Shown: in pieces, positions 56,336 to 64,000 of the stretch
Layout of the letters: each line of letters starts with the position of its first letter
Numbering within the stretch: position 1 is the stretch's first letter
Program-made: the position numbers and the translations under genes
Notes under the pieces: generated by a model
Databases searched by the model: none
What the model was told of the DNA's origin: nothing
What the model saw: the letters and a program-made list of their open reading frames with translations, nothing else
NCBI RefSeq assembly: GCF_051132615.1
Contig: NZ_CP152375.1
Location: forward strand, 3,038,001-3,102,000
Origin: G051132615 sp051132615
Lineage (GTDB): Bacteria; Pseudomonadota; Gammaproteobacteria; Burkholderiales; Neisseriaceae
Length of the DNA: 64,000 bases
Reading direction: 5' to 3'

Positions 56336-57406
56336 ATGAAGCTTGCTCGAAAAAAATTATTTCTCATCATTGCCATTCTGATTTTGTTCATTGGTGCTTA
56401 TTTTATTTGGCAGACCTTAAATAAGGATGAACTTGAAGAAGGTTTTATTAGTGGCAATGGACGAATAGAAGCCACACAAATAGACATAGCAACAAAACTT
56501 GCTGGTCGCATTGATCAGGTTCTGGTACAAGAAGGTGATTTTGTCAAAGCAGGCCAACCATTAGCCAGTATGCAAATTCAAACACTTGACGCACAATTAA
56601 AAGAAGCACAAGCACGCTATCAAGAGGCATTAAATGCTTTAGCCAATGCCAAAGCACAAATCACTTTACGCCAAAGTGACAAAGCGGCAACTGAAGCTGT
56701 TGTTGCCCAAAGAGAAAGTGAATTAGATGCGGCTCAAAAAAGGTTAAACCGAACCAATGCCATCGCTAAAGAAGGCGCAATCTCTGCTCAAGAATTAGAT
56801 GATAACAAGGCACAAACACGTAGCATGAAAGCAGCTGTCACAGCATCCAAAGCACAAGTTGCTTCAGCACAAGCGGCAATTGATGCTGCCCGAGCCCAAG
56901 CAACAGGGGCAGAATCATCAGTTAAAGCGGCCCAAGCAACCATTGCCCGTATTCAAGCTGATATTGATGACAGTCAACTGGTTGCCCCCAAAGATGGCCG
57001 TATCCAATACCGTATTGCACAACCTTCTGAAGTATTGGGTGCAGGAGGCAAAGTGCTGAGCATGATTGATTTATCAGATGTTTATATGACTTTTTTCTTG
57101 CCAGAAGAAGCCGCTGGAAAAGTAGCATTAGGGGCACAAGCGCGTATTGTTTTAGATGCAGCCCCTGATTATGTTATTCCGGCAACCATTTCTTTCATTG
57201 CCAGTAATGCTCAATTCACCCCTAAAACAGTGGAAACCCAAGCGGAAAGACAAAAATTGATGTTTCGGGTAAAAGCACAAATCAGCAAAGAATTACTCCA
57301 AAAACACATCAATCAGGTAAAAACAGGTTTACCTGGTGTTGCTTGGATCAAGTTAGACCCAAATAAACAATGGCCCGATCAATTGCAAAAGAAACTTTTA
57401 CAATAA
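56336..57406 (+). CDS. HlyD-family periplasmic adaptor (YhiI-like)
   Basis: A 356-residue membrane fusion protein: one N-terminal helix (LFLIIAILILFIGAYFIW), then the biotinyl-lipoyl-like half KLAGRIDQVLVQEGDFVKAGQPLASM, a long alpha-hairpin (about 80-200, rich in Ala/Gln) and the closing lipoyl half DDSQLVAPKDGRIQYRIAQPSEVLGAGG. It links the inner-membrane exporter with an outer-membrane channel of TolC type. Followed at nine bases by the rbbA-like gene and then yhhJ, matching the E. coli yhiI-rbbA-yhhJ order. Ribosome binding site AAGGGG. Confidence 0.92.
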   Translation: MKLARKKLFLIIAILILFIGAYFIWQTLNKDELEEGFISGNGRIEATQIDIATKLAGRIDQVLVQEGDFVKAGQPLASMQIQTLDAQLKEAQARYQEALNALANAKAQITLRQSDKAATEAVVAQRESELDAAQKRLNRTNAIAKEGAISAQELDDNKAQTRSMKAAVTASKAQVASAQAAIDAARAQATGAESSVKAAQATIARIQADIDDSQLVAPKDGRIQYRIAQPSEVLGAGGKVLSMIDLSDVYMTFFLPEEAAGKVALGAQARIVLDAAPDYVIPATISFIASNAQFTPKTVETQAERQKLMFRVKAQISKELLQKHINQVKTGLPGVAWIKLDPNKQWPDQLQKKLLQ

Positions 57407-57415
57407 AGAATCATC

Positions 57416-60178
57416 ATGACAAGCCCTGTCTTATCTTCCTCTGTTGTGGTTCAACTAGATAACGTCAGTTTACGTTATGGGAAAACTTTAGCTTTAGATC
57501 ATATTAATCTAACCATTCCGGCAGGTTTGATGGTAGGGATGATTGGCCCTGATGGTGTTGGCAAATCCAGCTTGTTATCATTAGTTGCAGGTGCACGAGT
57601 CATACAAGAAGGCTCTATTAATGTACTTGGTGGAGAGATGAGCAGTAAAGAGCATCGGAATAATATATGCCCTCTTATTGCTTATATGCCCCAAGGTTTA
57701 GGCAAAAACTTATACCCAACCTTATCTGTTGAAGAAAATTTACAGTTTTTTGCCCGCTTATTTGGCCATAATGCACAAGAGCGACGACGACGAATTGACA
57801 ACTTAACCCGTAGTACAGGGCTATATCCATTTTTATCCAGACCAGCAGGTAAATTATCTGGTGGCATGAAACAAAAGCTGGGACTATGTTGTGCGTTGAT
57901 CCATGATCCAGATCTGCTTATTTTGGACGAACCCACAACAGGGGTTGACCCGCTTGCTCGCGCTCAATTTTGGGATTTAATCGACAAAATCCGTTTAGAG
58001 CGCAGCAATATGAGCGTGATTGTTGCCACAGCCTATATGGATGAGGCACAACGCTTTAAATGGCTCGTGGCAATGGACGAAGGAAAAATTCTGGCCACAG
58101 GCACACCTGATGAGTTACTTGAAAAAACCCAAACAACTTCATTAGAAAACGCTTTTATTAAACTGTTACCAGAAGAAAAGCGACGGGGTTACACAACCGT
58201 AGAAGTACCACCTTTGCCGCAATCGGAACAAATAGACATTGCTATTGAAGCCAAAGATCTGACCATGCGCTTTGGTGATTTTGTAGCAGTTGATCATGTT
58301 AATTTTCGAATTCGTCGCGGCGAGATATTTGGTTTTTTAGGCTCCAATGGTTGTGGCAAATCAACAACCATGAAAATGTTAACAGGGTTGCTTCCTGCCA
58401 GTGAAGGAAAAGCTTGGCTATTTGGACATGAAGTTGACCCAGAAGACATTAATACCCGCAAACGTGTGGGCTATATGTCTCAGGCCTTTTCTTTATATAG
58501 TGAATTAACTGTCTCACAAAATCTAATCTTACATGCCCGCCTATTCCATGTTCCTGAGCATGAGATTCCTGCTCGTGTGACAGAAATGACCGAACGTTTT
58601 AACCTGACACATGTTTTAAATAATCTACCAGATAGCTTGCCATTAGGTTTAAGACAGCGCCTGTCTTTAGCCGTTGCTATGGTGCATAAACCAGAACTCT
58701 TAATTTTAGATGAGCCTACATCAGGCGTAGACCCCATTGCTCGAGATAATTTTTGGCGATTGCTCATTGAACTGTCCAGAAAAGATCAAGTTACCATCTT
58801 TATTTCGACCCATTTTATGAATGAGGCAGAGCGTTGTGACCGTATATCACTCATGCATGCAGGCAAAGTATTAGACAGTGATACCCCTGAAGCTCTCGTT
58901 AACAAACGAAATGCAACCACCTTAGAAGAAGCCTTTATTGGCTATTTAGTTGATGCGGGCGCTGGCACAGACACAGAATCAGACAACAACTTGTCCATTC
59001 AGACACAAGAAACCATACAAGCAAACAAAAAAATAGAACCCTTAAAACTAAAAGGATTTCATCTGGAACGCGCCATCAGTTATATGTGGCGAGAAACACT
59101 TGAACTAAGAAGAGACCCCGTCAGAGCAACCCTTGCACTTATTGGCTCTATGCTCTTAATGTTTGTTATGGGTTTTGGGATCAGCATGGATGTAGAAGAC
59201 TTAAATTATGCTGTATTAGACCGAGACCAAAGTCTTTTGAGTCAAAATTACATACTAAATTTATCTGGTTCTCGTTATTTTAACGAAAAAGCCCCCATCC
59301 AAGATTATGCTGAACTGGATAAACGTATGCGTAATGGCGATATTTCCTTAGCCATTGAAATTCCGCCTAATTTTGCACTCGATGTACAAAAAGGCAGCCC
59401 TGTCAGTATTGGCGCTTGGGTTGATGGTGCCATGCCACAACGCGCAGAGACCATACAAGGTTATGTCCAAGGGATTCATCAATTATGGTTGGTGGAACAG
59501 GCACAAGAAAAGTTAGGGGCACCTATCAGCAGTCATTTTAATATCGAAACCAGATTTCGTTACAACCCTGATGTAAAAAGTTTACCTGCAATCGTACCCG
59601 CGGTTATTCCCATTTTATTGTTAATGTTCCCTGCAATGTTAACAGCTTTGTCTGTAGTACGAGAAAAAGAAATGGGCTCCATCATTAACCTATACGTGAC
59701 ACCTGTTACCCGTACCGAATTTTTAATTGGCAAACAAATACCCTATGTTGTGTTAGCCATGTTTAATTTTCTTTTAATGACATTGCTGGCCGTAACCTTA
59801 TTTGATGTCCCAATAAAAGGCAGTATTTTAACTTTAGCCTTGGCAACCTTTATTTACTGCATTATTACAACAGGTGTTGGTTTACTGGCTTCTACATTTA
59901 CACGCAGCCAAATTGCGGCCATGTTTTTTACGCTGGTGGGCACACTGATTCCCGCTATTCAATTTGCGGGCATGATCAACCCTGTTTCCTCTTTAGAAGG
60001 TGGCGGAAAAATAATAGGAGAGGTTTACCCAGCAACCCATATGCTCATCATCAGCAGAGGAGTATTCAGTAAAGCCCTTAATATTACTGATTTATATGGC
60101 TCTTTTGCTATGTTACTCATTGTACTGCCCATAATATTAATACTGTCTGTTATATTGTTAAAAAAACAGGAAAACTGA
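57416..60178 (+). CDS. rbbA: RbbA-type ABC transporter, two ATPase domains fused to ABC-2 permease
   Basis: A 920-residue protein (E. coli RbbA is 911). NBD1 has Walker A GPDGVGKSS, signature LSGGMKQKLGL and Walker B LLILDEPTTGVDP. NBD2 (about 275-500) has GSNGCGKSTT, the degenerate signature LPLGLRQRLSLA and LLILDEPTSGVDP. The C-terminal ABC-2 membrane domain (about 555-920) has six or so helices with a large extracytoplasmic loop. RbbA was described as ribosome-associated in E. coli, but the context with HlyD and YhhJ fits an export pump. It ends in TGA two bases before the next start, showing that TGA is used as a stop in this genome. Confidence 0.93.
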   Translation: MTSPVLSSSVVVQLDNVSLRYGKTLALDHINLTIPAGLMVGMIGPDGVGKSSLLSLVAGARVIQEGSINVLGGEMSSKEHRNNICPLIAYMPQGLGKNLYPTLSVEENLQFFARLFGHNAQERRRRIDNLTRSTGLYPFLSRPAGKLSGGMKQKLGLCCALIHDPDLLILDEPTTGVDPLARAQFWDLIDKIRLERSNMSVIVATAYMDEAQRFKWLVAMDEGKILATGTPDELLEKTQTTSLENAFIKLLPEEKRRGYTTVEVPPLPQSEQIDIAIEAKDLTMRFGDFVAVDHVNFRIRRGEIFGFLGSNGCGKSTTMKMLTGLLPASEGKAWLFGHEVDPEDINTRKRVGYMSQAFSLYSELTVSQNLILHARLFHVPEHEIPARVTEMTERFNLTHVLNNLPDSLPLGLRQRLSLAVAMVHKPELLILDEPTSGVDPIARDNFWRLLIELSRKDQVTIFISTHFMNEAERCDRISLMHAGKVLDSDTPEALVNKRNATTLEEAFIGYLVDAGAGTDTESDNNLSIQTQETIQANKKIEPLKLKGFHLERAISYMWRETLELRRDPVRATLALIGSMLLMFVMGFGISMDVEDLNYAVLDRDQSLLSQNYILNLSGSRYFNEKAPIQDYAELDKRMRNGDISLAIEIPPNFALDVQKGSPVSIGAWVDGAMPQRAETIQGYVQGIHQLWLVEQAQEKLGAPISSHFNIETRFRYNPDVKSLPAIVPAVIPILLLMFPAMLTALSVVREKEMGSIINLYVTPVTRTEFLIGKQIPYVVLAMFNFLLMTLLAVTLFDVPIKGSILTLALATFIYCIITTGVGLLASTFTRSQIAAMFFTLVGTLIPAIQFAGMINPVSSLEGGGKIIGEVYPATHMLIISRGVFSKALNITDLYGSFAMLLIVLPIILILSVILLKKQEN

Positions 60179-60180
60179 CC

Positions 60181-61308
60181 ATGAAACAAGAATTAATCAA
60201 TATTTATCGGTTAGGTGTAAAAGAACTTTGGAGCCTAATACGAGACCCTATTTTACTGGTCTTAATTGCATTTACCTTTACCGTTTCTGTTTATACCGCA
60301 GCAACAGCCGTACCAGATAGCCTACATATGGCACAAGTTGCCATTGTGGATGAAGATAACTCTACCTTATCAGCAAGAATTGCTTCTGCTTTTTACCCCC
60401 CACACTTTTCTCACCCAAACATGATTCAATTAGATCAAATGGATCATGGCATGGACACAGGAGATTTTACCTTCGTAATGGATATCCCTCCCGAATTCCA
60501 ACAAGATTTATTGGCGGGTAAAACACCCACGATACAACTGAATGTTGATGCTACACGGATGAGCCAATCGTTTACAGGAAACGGCTATATCCAACAAATA
60601 GTCACTGGTGAAATCAATGAATTTTTGACCCGTTATCGAGCCAACCCGACCTTACCTGTTGACCTTGCTTTGCGTATGCGCTTTAACCCCACCCTAACCC
60701 AAGCATGGTTTGGTGCCTTAATGGAAGTGATTAACCAAATTACCATGCTTTCTATTATTTTAACTGGTGCAGCCTTAATCAGAGAAAGAGAAAAAGGCAC
60801 AATTGAACACCTACTGGTTATGCCAGTGACGCCAAAAGAAATTATGATCTCTAAAGTATGGTCTATGGGGTTAGTTGTTTTGGTTTCTGCAGCATTATCG
60901 TTAACTTTTGTGGTTCGTGGTGCCCTTAGCATTCCCATAGAGGGTTCCATGGCCTTATTTTTATGTGGCGCTGCTTTACACCTATTTGCAACCACTTCAA
61001 TGGGGATATTCCTTGCAACCATCGCACGCAATATGCCCCAATTTGGGATGCTATTGATGTTGGTTTTATTGCCACTACAAATGCTTTCAGGTGGAATGAC
61101 ACCAAGAGAAAGCATGCCCGAGCTGGTACAAACCATAATGTCTTTGGCGCCAACCACCCATTTTATCGAACTGGGACAAGCTATTTTATATAGAGGTGCA
61201 GGTTTTGATGTCGTATGGAGCTCTTTCTTATGGCTCATTGCCATTGGCAGTGTGTTTTTTATATTCTCATTAAGAAGGTTTCGAAAAACCATCAGCCAAA
61301 TGGCTTAA
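60181..61308 (+). CDS. yhhJ: ABC-2 type permease (YhhJ-like)
   Basis: A 375-residue membrane protein with one N-terminal helix, a large extracytoplasmic domain (about 45-170) and five C-terminal helices. The family motif ALIREREKGTIEHLLVMPVTPKEIMISKVWSM and the end QMLSGGMTPRESMPELVQ, TTHFIELGQAILYRGAG are typical of ABC-2 permeases such as YhhJ and YbhR. It should pair with the membrane half of the rbbA product, two bases upstream. It is the last gene of the operon, convergent with the epimerase gene only five bases away, with no hairpin between them. Confidence 0.92.
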   Translation: MKQELINIYRLGVKELWSLIRDPILLVLIAFTFTVSVYTAATAVPDSLHMAQVAIVDEDNSTLSARIASAFYPPHFSHPNMIQLDQMDHGMDTGDFTFVMDIPPEFQQDLLAGKTPTIQLNVDATRMSQSFTGNGYIQQIVTGEINEFLTRYRANPTLPVDLALRMRFNPTLTQAWFGALMEVINQITMLSIILTGAALIREREKGTIEHLLVMPVTPKEIMISKVWSMGLVVLVSAALSLTFVVRGALSIPIEGSMALFLCGAALHLFATTSMGIFLATIARNMPQFGMLLMLVLLPLQMLSGGMTPRESMPELVQTIMSLAPTTHFIELGQAILYRGAGFDVVWSSFLWLIAIGSVFFIFSLRRFRKTISQMA

Positions 61309-61313
61309 CCCCC

Positions 61314-62255
61314 TTAAATCAGATTTTCGATGGCTTTGGATAAATCAGTAAATTGAAACTCATAACCAGCATCAACCAATTTTTGTGCACTGACTCTTTG
61401 GCCTTCGACCAATAACCCAGCTTGTTCACCCAACAATAAATTCATTATGGCTTTAGAAACCCATAAAAAAGTAGGACGATGTAATAACTTAGCACAGATT
61501 TTTCTAAAATCATCTTGTGTAACAGGTTTGGGTGCAACAAAATTAAAAACCTGTACACCTTGTTGATTTTGAGCACGTATCAACCACGCCATGATCCCAA
61601 CCACATCATCAATATGAATCCAACTCATTACCTGTTTACCTGAACCTAAACGACTAGCACCCCCTAATTTTGTTTGTAATAATAAAGGAGGTAATGCACC
61701 TTGATGACCAAGAATAAAACCAAAACGCATCATCACTACTGGCACACCATATTGCTGAACCGCTTTTGCAGTCTCTTCCCAAGCCTGACACAAATAAGAC
61801 ATAAAAATATTCTGCCCCTTTGCTTCTTCCGTTAAAAAAGATGAATCATTTTGATCCTGTATGCCATAGTACCCAATAGCAGAAGCATTCAACATTAATT
61901 TCGGTTTATGGTTTAAGTTACCTATCCAAGCAACTAATTTTTGGGTTAAATTTTGGCGGCTATCCAACAATATTTTTTTACGTTTTGTTGTCCAACGCCA
62001 ACCAATAATTCTGGCTCCAGCAAGATTAATCACAATATCAAAAATATCATTTTTATCAATTTGCTCAAAAGATGAGACAAACCGTACCTTTTGCCCAAAT
62101 AATTTTTCAGCTTTCATGCTGTCTCGAGTAAGCAAGGTGACTTGATGCCCATCTTTTATTAATGCCTGAATTAAAGATTGCCCAACAAACCCTGTACCAC
62201 CAGTAATCAAATAAGATTGTTTTATATGTTTTTGGTTTAAAAAGCTGTGTGACAT
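61314..62255 (-). CDS. yfcH: TIGR01777 family NAD-dependent epimerase (YfcH-like)
   Basis: A 313-residue extended SDR protein. It has the NAD-binding motif YLITGGTGFVGQSLI, NLAGARIIGWRWTTKRKKILLDSR characteristic of the YfcH/TIGR01777 group, the SAIGYYG signature and the C-terminal DUF1731 part (LWVSKAIMNLLLGEQAGLLVEGQRVSAQKLVDAGYEFQF). The true substrate is not known for the family. The start at 62255 has TTGGAG seven bases upstream. Between this gene and the regulator at 62370 lies a copy of that regulator's inverted-repeat motif, so it may be a target. Confidence 0.92.
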   Translation of the reverse strand: MSHSFLNQKHIKQSYLITGGTGFVGQSLIQALIKDGHQVTLLTRDSMKAEKLFGQKVRFVSSFEQIDKNDIFDIVINLAGARIIGWRWTTKRKKILLDSRQNLTQKLVAWIGNLNHKPKLMLNASAIGYYGIQDQNDSSFLTEEAKGQNIFMSYLCQAWEETAKAVQQYGVPVVMMRFGFILGHQGALPPLLLQTKLGGASRLGSGKQVMSWIHIDDVVGIMAWLIRAQNQQGVQVFNFVAPKPVTQDDFRKICAKLLHRPTFLWVSKAIMNLLLGEQAGLLVEGQRVSAQKLVDAGYEFQFTDLSKAIENLI

Positions 62256-62282
62256 TATATTCTCCAAAATTTTAATTTTTCG

Positions 62283-62306
62283 AAATTTCTGTTATTTTAG
62301 AAATAT
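62283..62306. promoter_or_regulatory. Operator-like copy upstream of yfcH
   Basis: AAATTTCTG-TTATTTT-AGAAAT-type inverted sequence; 17 of 24 positions agree with the perfect inverted repeat upstream of the regulator gene (62926-62949). Confidence 0.4.
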
Positions 62307-62369
62307 TATAATAAAAAAATCAGCCTTTAATAGGCATCTAAAAATACACCTTCTTCCAAAAAAACCTAA

Positions 62370-62903
62370 TTATTTTGCATCACTACGAATCAGTTTTTGA
62401 ATTTTAGCCCCTAACTTCATGACTTTTAATAAAGTTTCAGGAGACAAACGCAACATTTCATCGGCCCAACTATTCATGGTTTTCATTAAAACCAGAGTGT
62501 CTTGTATGCGTTTTTGAACTTCGGCATCTTCTTGCTTAAAATCATCACTATCCACACACTCTTGCAACATGAGTACAGTAGGATCAAACTCACGCTCTTT
62601 GCGCTCTGTAAAAATAGCCCTAACCAAAGCCCAAACATCTTTTGAGGTTTCAAAATAATCACGCCTATCCCCCATATGGTGCACCACATGGATTAAATGC
62701 CAGCTTTGAAGTTCTTTCAAACTGTTACTGACATTAGAACGTGCAATATTTAATGTTGCCGAAATTTCTTCTGCATTCAATGGCTTTTCAGCCAAAAACA
62801 ATAAGGCATGAATTTGCGCCACCGTGCGGTTAACACCCCACTTTGACCCCATTTCTCCCCAATGAAGAATAAATTTTTGTGCAATCGGTTTTAATTCCAT
62901 CAT
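62370..62903 (-). CDS. GbsR/MarR-type transcriptional regulator
   Basis: A 177-residue winged-helix regulator. The N-terminal HTH segment is MGSKWGVNRTVAQIHALLFLAEKPLNAEEISATLNIARSNVSNSLKELQSW, followed by the wing VHHMGDRRDYFET. The rest is an alpha-helical dimerisation tail. The first half matches the GbsR group of MarR-like proteins. It lies 115 bases upstream of yfcH on the same strand and has a perfect inverted repeat 22 bases before its start, so it is probably autoregulated. The effector is unknown. Confidence 0.87.
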   Translation of the reverse strand: MMELKPIAQKFILHWGEMGSKWGVNRTVAQIHALLFLAEKPLNAEEISATLNIARSNVSNSLKELQSWHLIHVVHHMGDRRDYFETSKDVWALVRAIFTERKEREFDPTVLMLQECVDSDDFKQEDAEVQKRIQDTLVLMKTMNSWADEMLRLSPETLLKVMKLGAKIQKLIRSDAK

Positions 62904-62925
62904 GGTGCCAATATAACGCCCCTCT

Positions 62926-62949
62926 TAATTTCTGTCAATACAGAAATTA
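62926..62949. promoter_or_regulatory. Operator of the GbsR-type regulator
   Basis: Perfect ten-bp inverted repeat TAATTTCTGT - CAAT - ACAGAAATTA, directly upstream of the regulator gene. A related copy is found before yfcH. Confidence 0.6.
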
Positions 62950-62964
62950 TATAAATCGCAGACA

Positions 62965-63000
62965 AAAAATAAGCCATTTTTTAATAAATGGCTTATTTTT
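62965..63000 (-). terminator. Terminator of the fourth autotransporter gene
   Basis: Fifteen-bp stem AAAAATAAGCCATTT / AAATGGCTTATTTTT with a six-base loop, 16 bases after the stop at 63017 and ending in T residues on the minus strand. Confidence 0.85.
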
Positions 63001-63016
63001 TTATTTAACTCAATTT

Positions 63017-64000
63017 TTACCAACTAAAGCGATACCCGCCATTTAACTTCCATAGTTGTTTAAAGTAACCACCACTACTGCGTTCAACATCTATATAAAG
63101 ATGATGTTGATTATTAATAGCAGCACTCATGCCCACACCATAAACCCACCAAGAATCGCCCAAATCAGCATTAATCTGATCTTCATTCATTCGGCTTTTA
63201 AGCTGAGCCTCAAACTCATGAACATAAGAAGATTTTGCATAAAAATTAACTGGCTGATCATTTTTTACCGTATAACCAGCTAAAAAACCAAGTCGACCCA
63301 ATGTTGAATGATAACGATCAAAGTTAATGTCCATACCATTAGATGCAGTAAACTGATTACCAGACATTCTACCAAAGGTTATTTGCGCTTGAGGTTCCAC
63401 ATACCACCCATCCTTACTCACTTGATCAAAATAAGCTTGATAACCTACTTCAGTGCTCCAGCTAATATGATCATGATTCGTACCAGAATGAATCGTTTTG
63501 CCCATGTTATCTTTTAAATCAAAGCTTTGTTTTTGTTTACCAACTTTTAAAAGATTATCAACATAAAAACCATTGTCTTTAATATAAGTGCCATAAACAC
63601 CTACATAATAAGAATCAATATCACCTTTACCCTTTTGATAAGATTGTTCACTACGGGTGTGCCCAAAAGTACCACCAAGGTAGAAACGATCTGAATCAAA
63701 AACAGGTAAAAGCGCATCTGCACCAATTTGAACCCCATTAAATTTTTGATGGAAACGACTTAATTGACCATTTTGATCAACCTCATTTTCACTGAAAAAC
63801 ATGCGAGCCCAAACATTGGCTTGATCATTTTGTTTTTGTTGATTAGGTTGTCTTAACTCCCCCATACGCTGTAATAATGTTTGTGTTTCAGCATGATTCA
63901 TTAAATAACCAGCACGTACATCATTGATAACCGTATCGGCTGTTGGCGTTAATGTTTTTTCTTCTTTTTGATACAGAACCCAGTCTGCCCCTGACTGTTT
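63017..64000 (-). CDS. Type Va autotransporter, C-terminal fragment (cut by window edge)
   Basis: The frame is open through the right edge of the window, so the true start lies outside; 327 codons are visible. The visible part opens with QSGADWVLYQKEEKTLTPTADTV, continues with the helix ETQTLLQRMGELRQPN and forms a pertactin-like beta-barrel that ends NGGYRFSW. The lead-in and barrel resemble those of the autotransporter at 37819-41007 (IDTQTLLQRMGELRQ), so the two are paralogues. An internal ATG at 63901 is not the start: the upstream codons in the same frame (VRAGYL) are coding. Confidence 0.9.
   Translation of the reverse strand, partial: KQSGADWVLYQKEEKTLTPTADTVINDVRAGYLMNHAETQTLLQRMGELRQPNQQKQNDQANVWARMFFSENEVDQNGQLSRFHQKFNGVQIGADALLPVFDSDRFYLGGTFGHTRSEQSYQKGKGDIDSYYVGVYGTYIKDNGFYVDNLLKVGKQKQSFDLKDNMGKTIHSGTNHDHISWSTEVGYQAYFDQVSKDGWYVEPQAQITFGRMSGNQFTASNGMDINFDRYHSTLGRLGFLAGYTVKNDQPVNFYAKSSYVHEFEAQLKSRMNEDQINADLGDSWWVYGVGMSAAINNQHHLYIDVERSSGGYFKQLWKLNGGYRFSW

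Noticed and set aside
60633..61292. 219-residue open frame antisense to yhhJ
   Set aside because: It lies fully opposite a well-supported permease gene, has no family features and no promoter; it is a shadow of codon use.
63901..63901. Start of the last autotransporter at the internal ATG
   Set aside because: The same frame remains open and protein-like through the window edge, so this ATG is internal.

Overview
The window is AT-rich, densely coded bacterial DNA in which most genes end at a hairpin terminator. The gene content (CdaR-controlled glucarate/galactarate genes, YjfI-PspA-YqiJ-YqiK module, RbbA/YhhJ-type exporter, PilY1-type pilus adhesin, several type V autotransporters) points to a gammaproteobacterium. 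An AT-rich, host-associated Pseudomonadales-like lineage (for example an insect-gut organism such as Entomomonas) would fit, but the genus is a guess. No tRNA, rRNA, insertion sequence, prophage or CRISPR array was recognised.

Layout. 1-3961: start of an aromatic aminotransferase gene on the minus strand, then an MHS-type symporter, an EamA permease and a YcaC-like hydrolase on the plus strand. The symporter promoter carries a twelve-base palindrome that recurs 170 bp upstream. 4162-5695: a minus-strand operon of an MglA-like GTPase, a zinc-binding CZB-domain protein broken by an in-frame TGA, and a Roadblock/LC7 protein. 6157-8998: YgiW-like OB-fold protein, exported choloylglycine-hydrolase-family enzyme, DUF3079 protein, GST. 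9231-18174: autotransporter, zinc alcohol dehydrogenase, and a PilY1-type adhesin with an L-type-lectin-like head.

18458-31787 is a complete sugar-diacid pathway: gudP, gudX, gudD, garL, garR and a MOFRL-type glycerate 2-kinase run into enolase, followed by pyruvate kinase on its own promoter; garD is divergent and cdaR is convergent with garD. Together they take glucarate and galactarate to pyruvate. A shared TTGCAYAATG box sits at the same orientation in front of gudP, garD and pyk and is the best candidate for the CdaR site.

32030-41007 holds two large autotransporters; the end of a fourth runs off the right edge (63017-64000). 41554-56063 is a roughly symmetric block: a cysteine-repeat secreted protein beside a pirin gene at each end, and between them a LysR regulator plus a six-gene minus-strand membrane-stress module (YjfI, PspA, YqiJ, flotillin YqiK, a giant AAA 'DNA repair ATPase', rhomboid protease). 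56336-61308 is a yhiI-rbbA-yhhJ type ABC exporter operon. 61314-62903 is a YfcH-like epimerase and a GbsR/MarR-type regulator whose inverted-repeat operator seems to lie before both genes.

The least expected items are the CZB gene with TGA in place of its motif tryptophan, the paired cysteine-repeat proteins, the recruitment of eno and pyk into the glucarate regulon, and the RHH-like head of YjfI facing a large inverted repeat.
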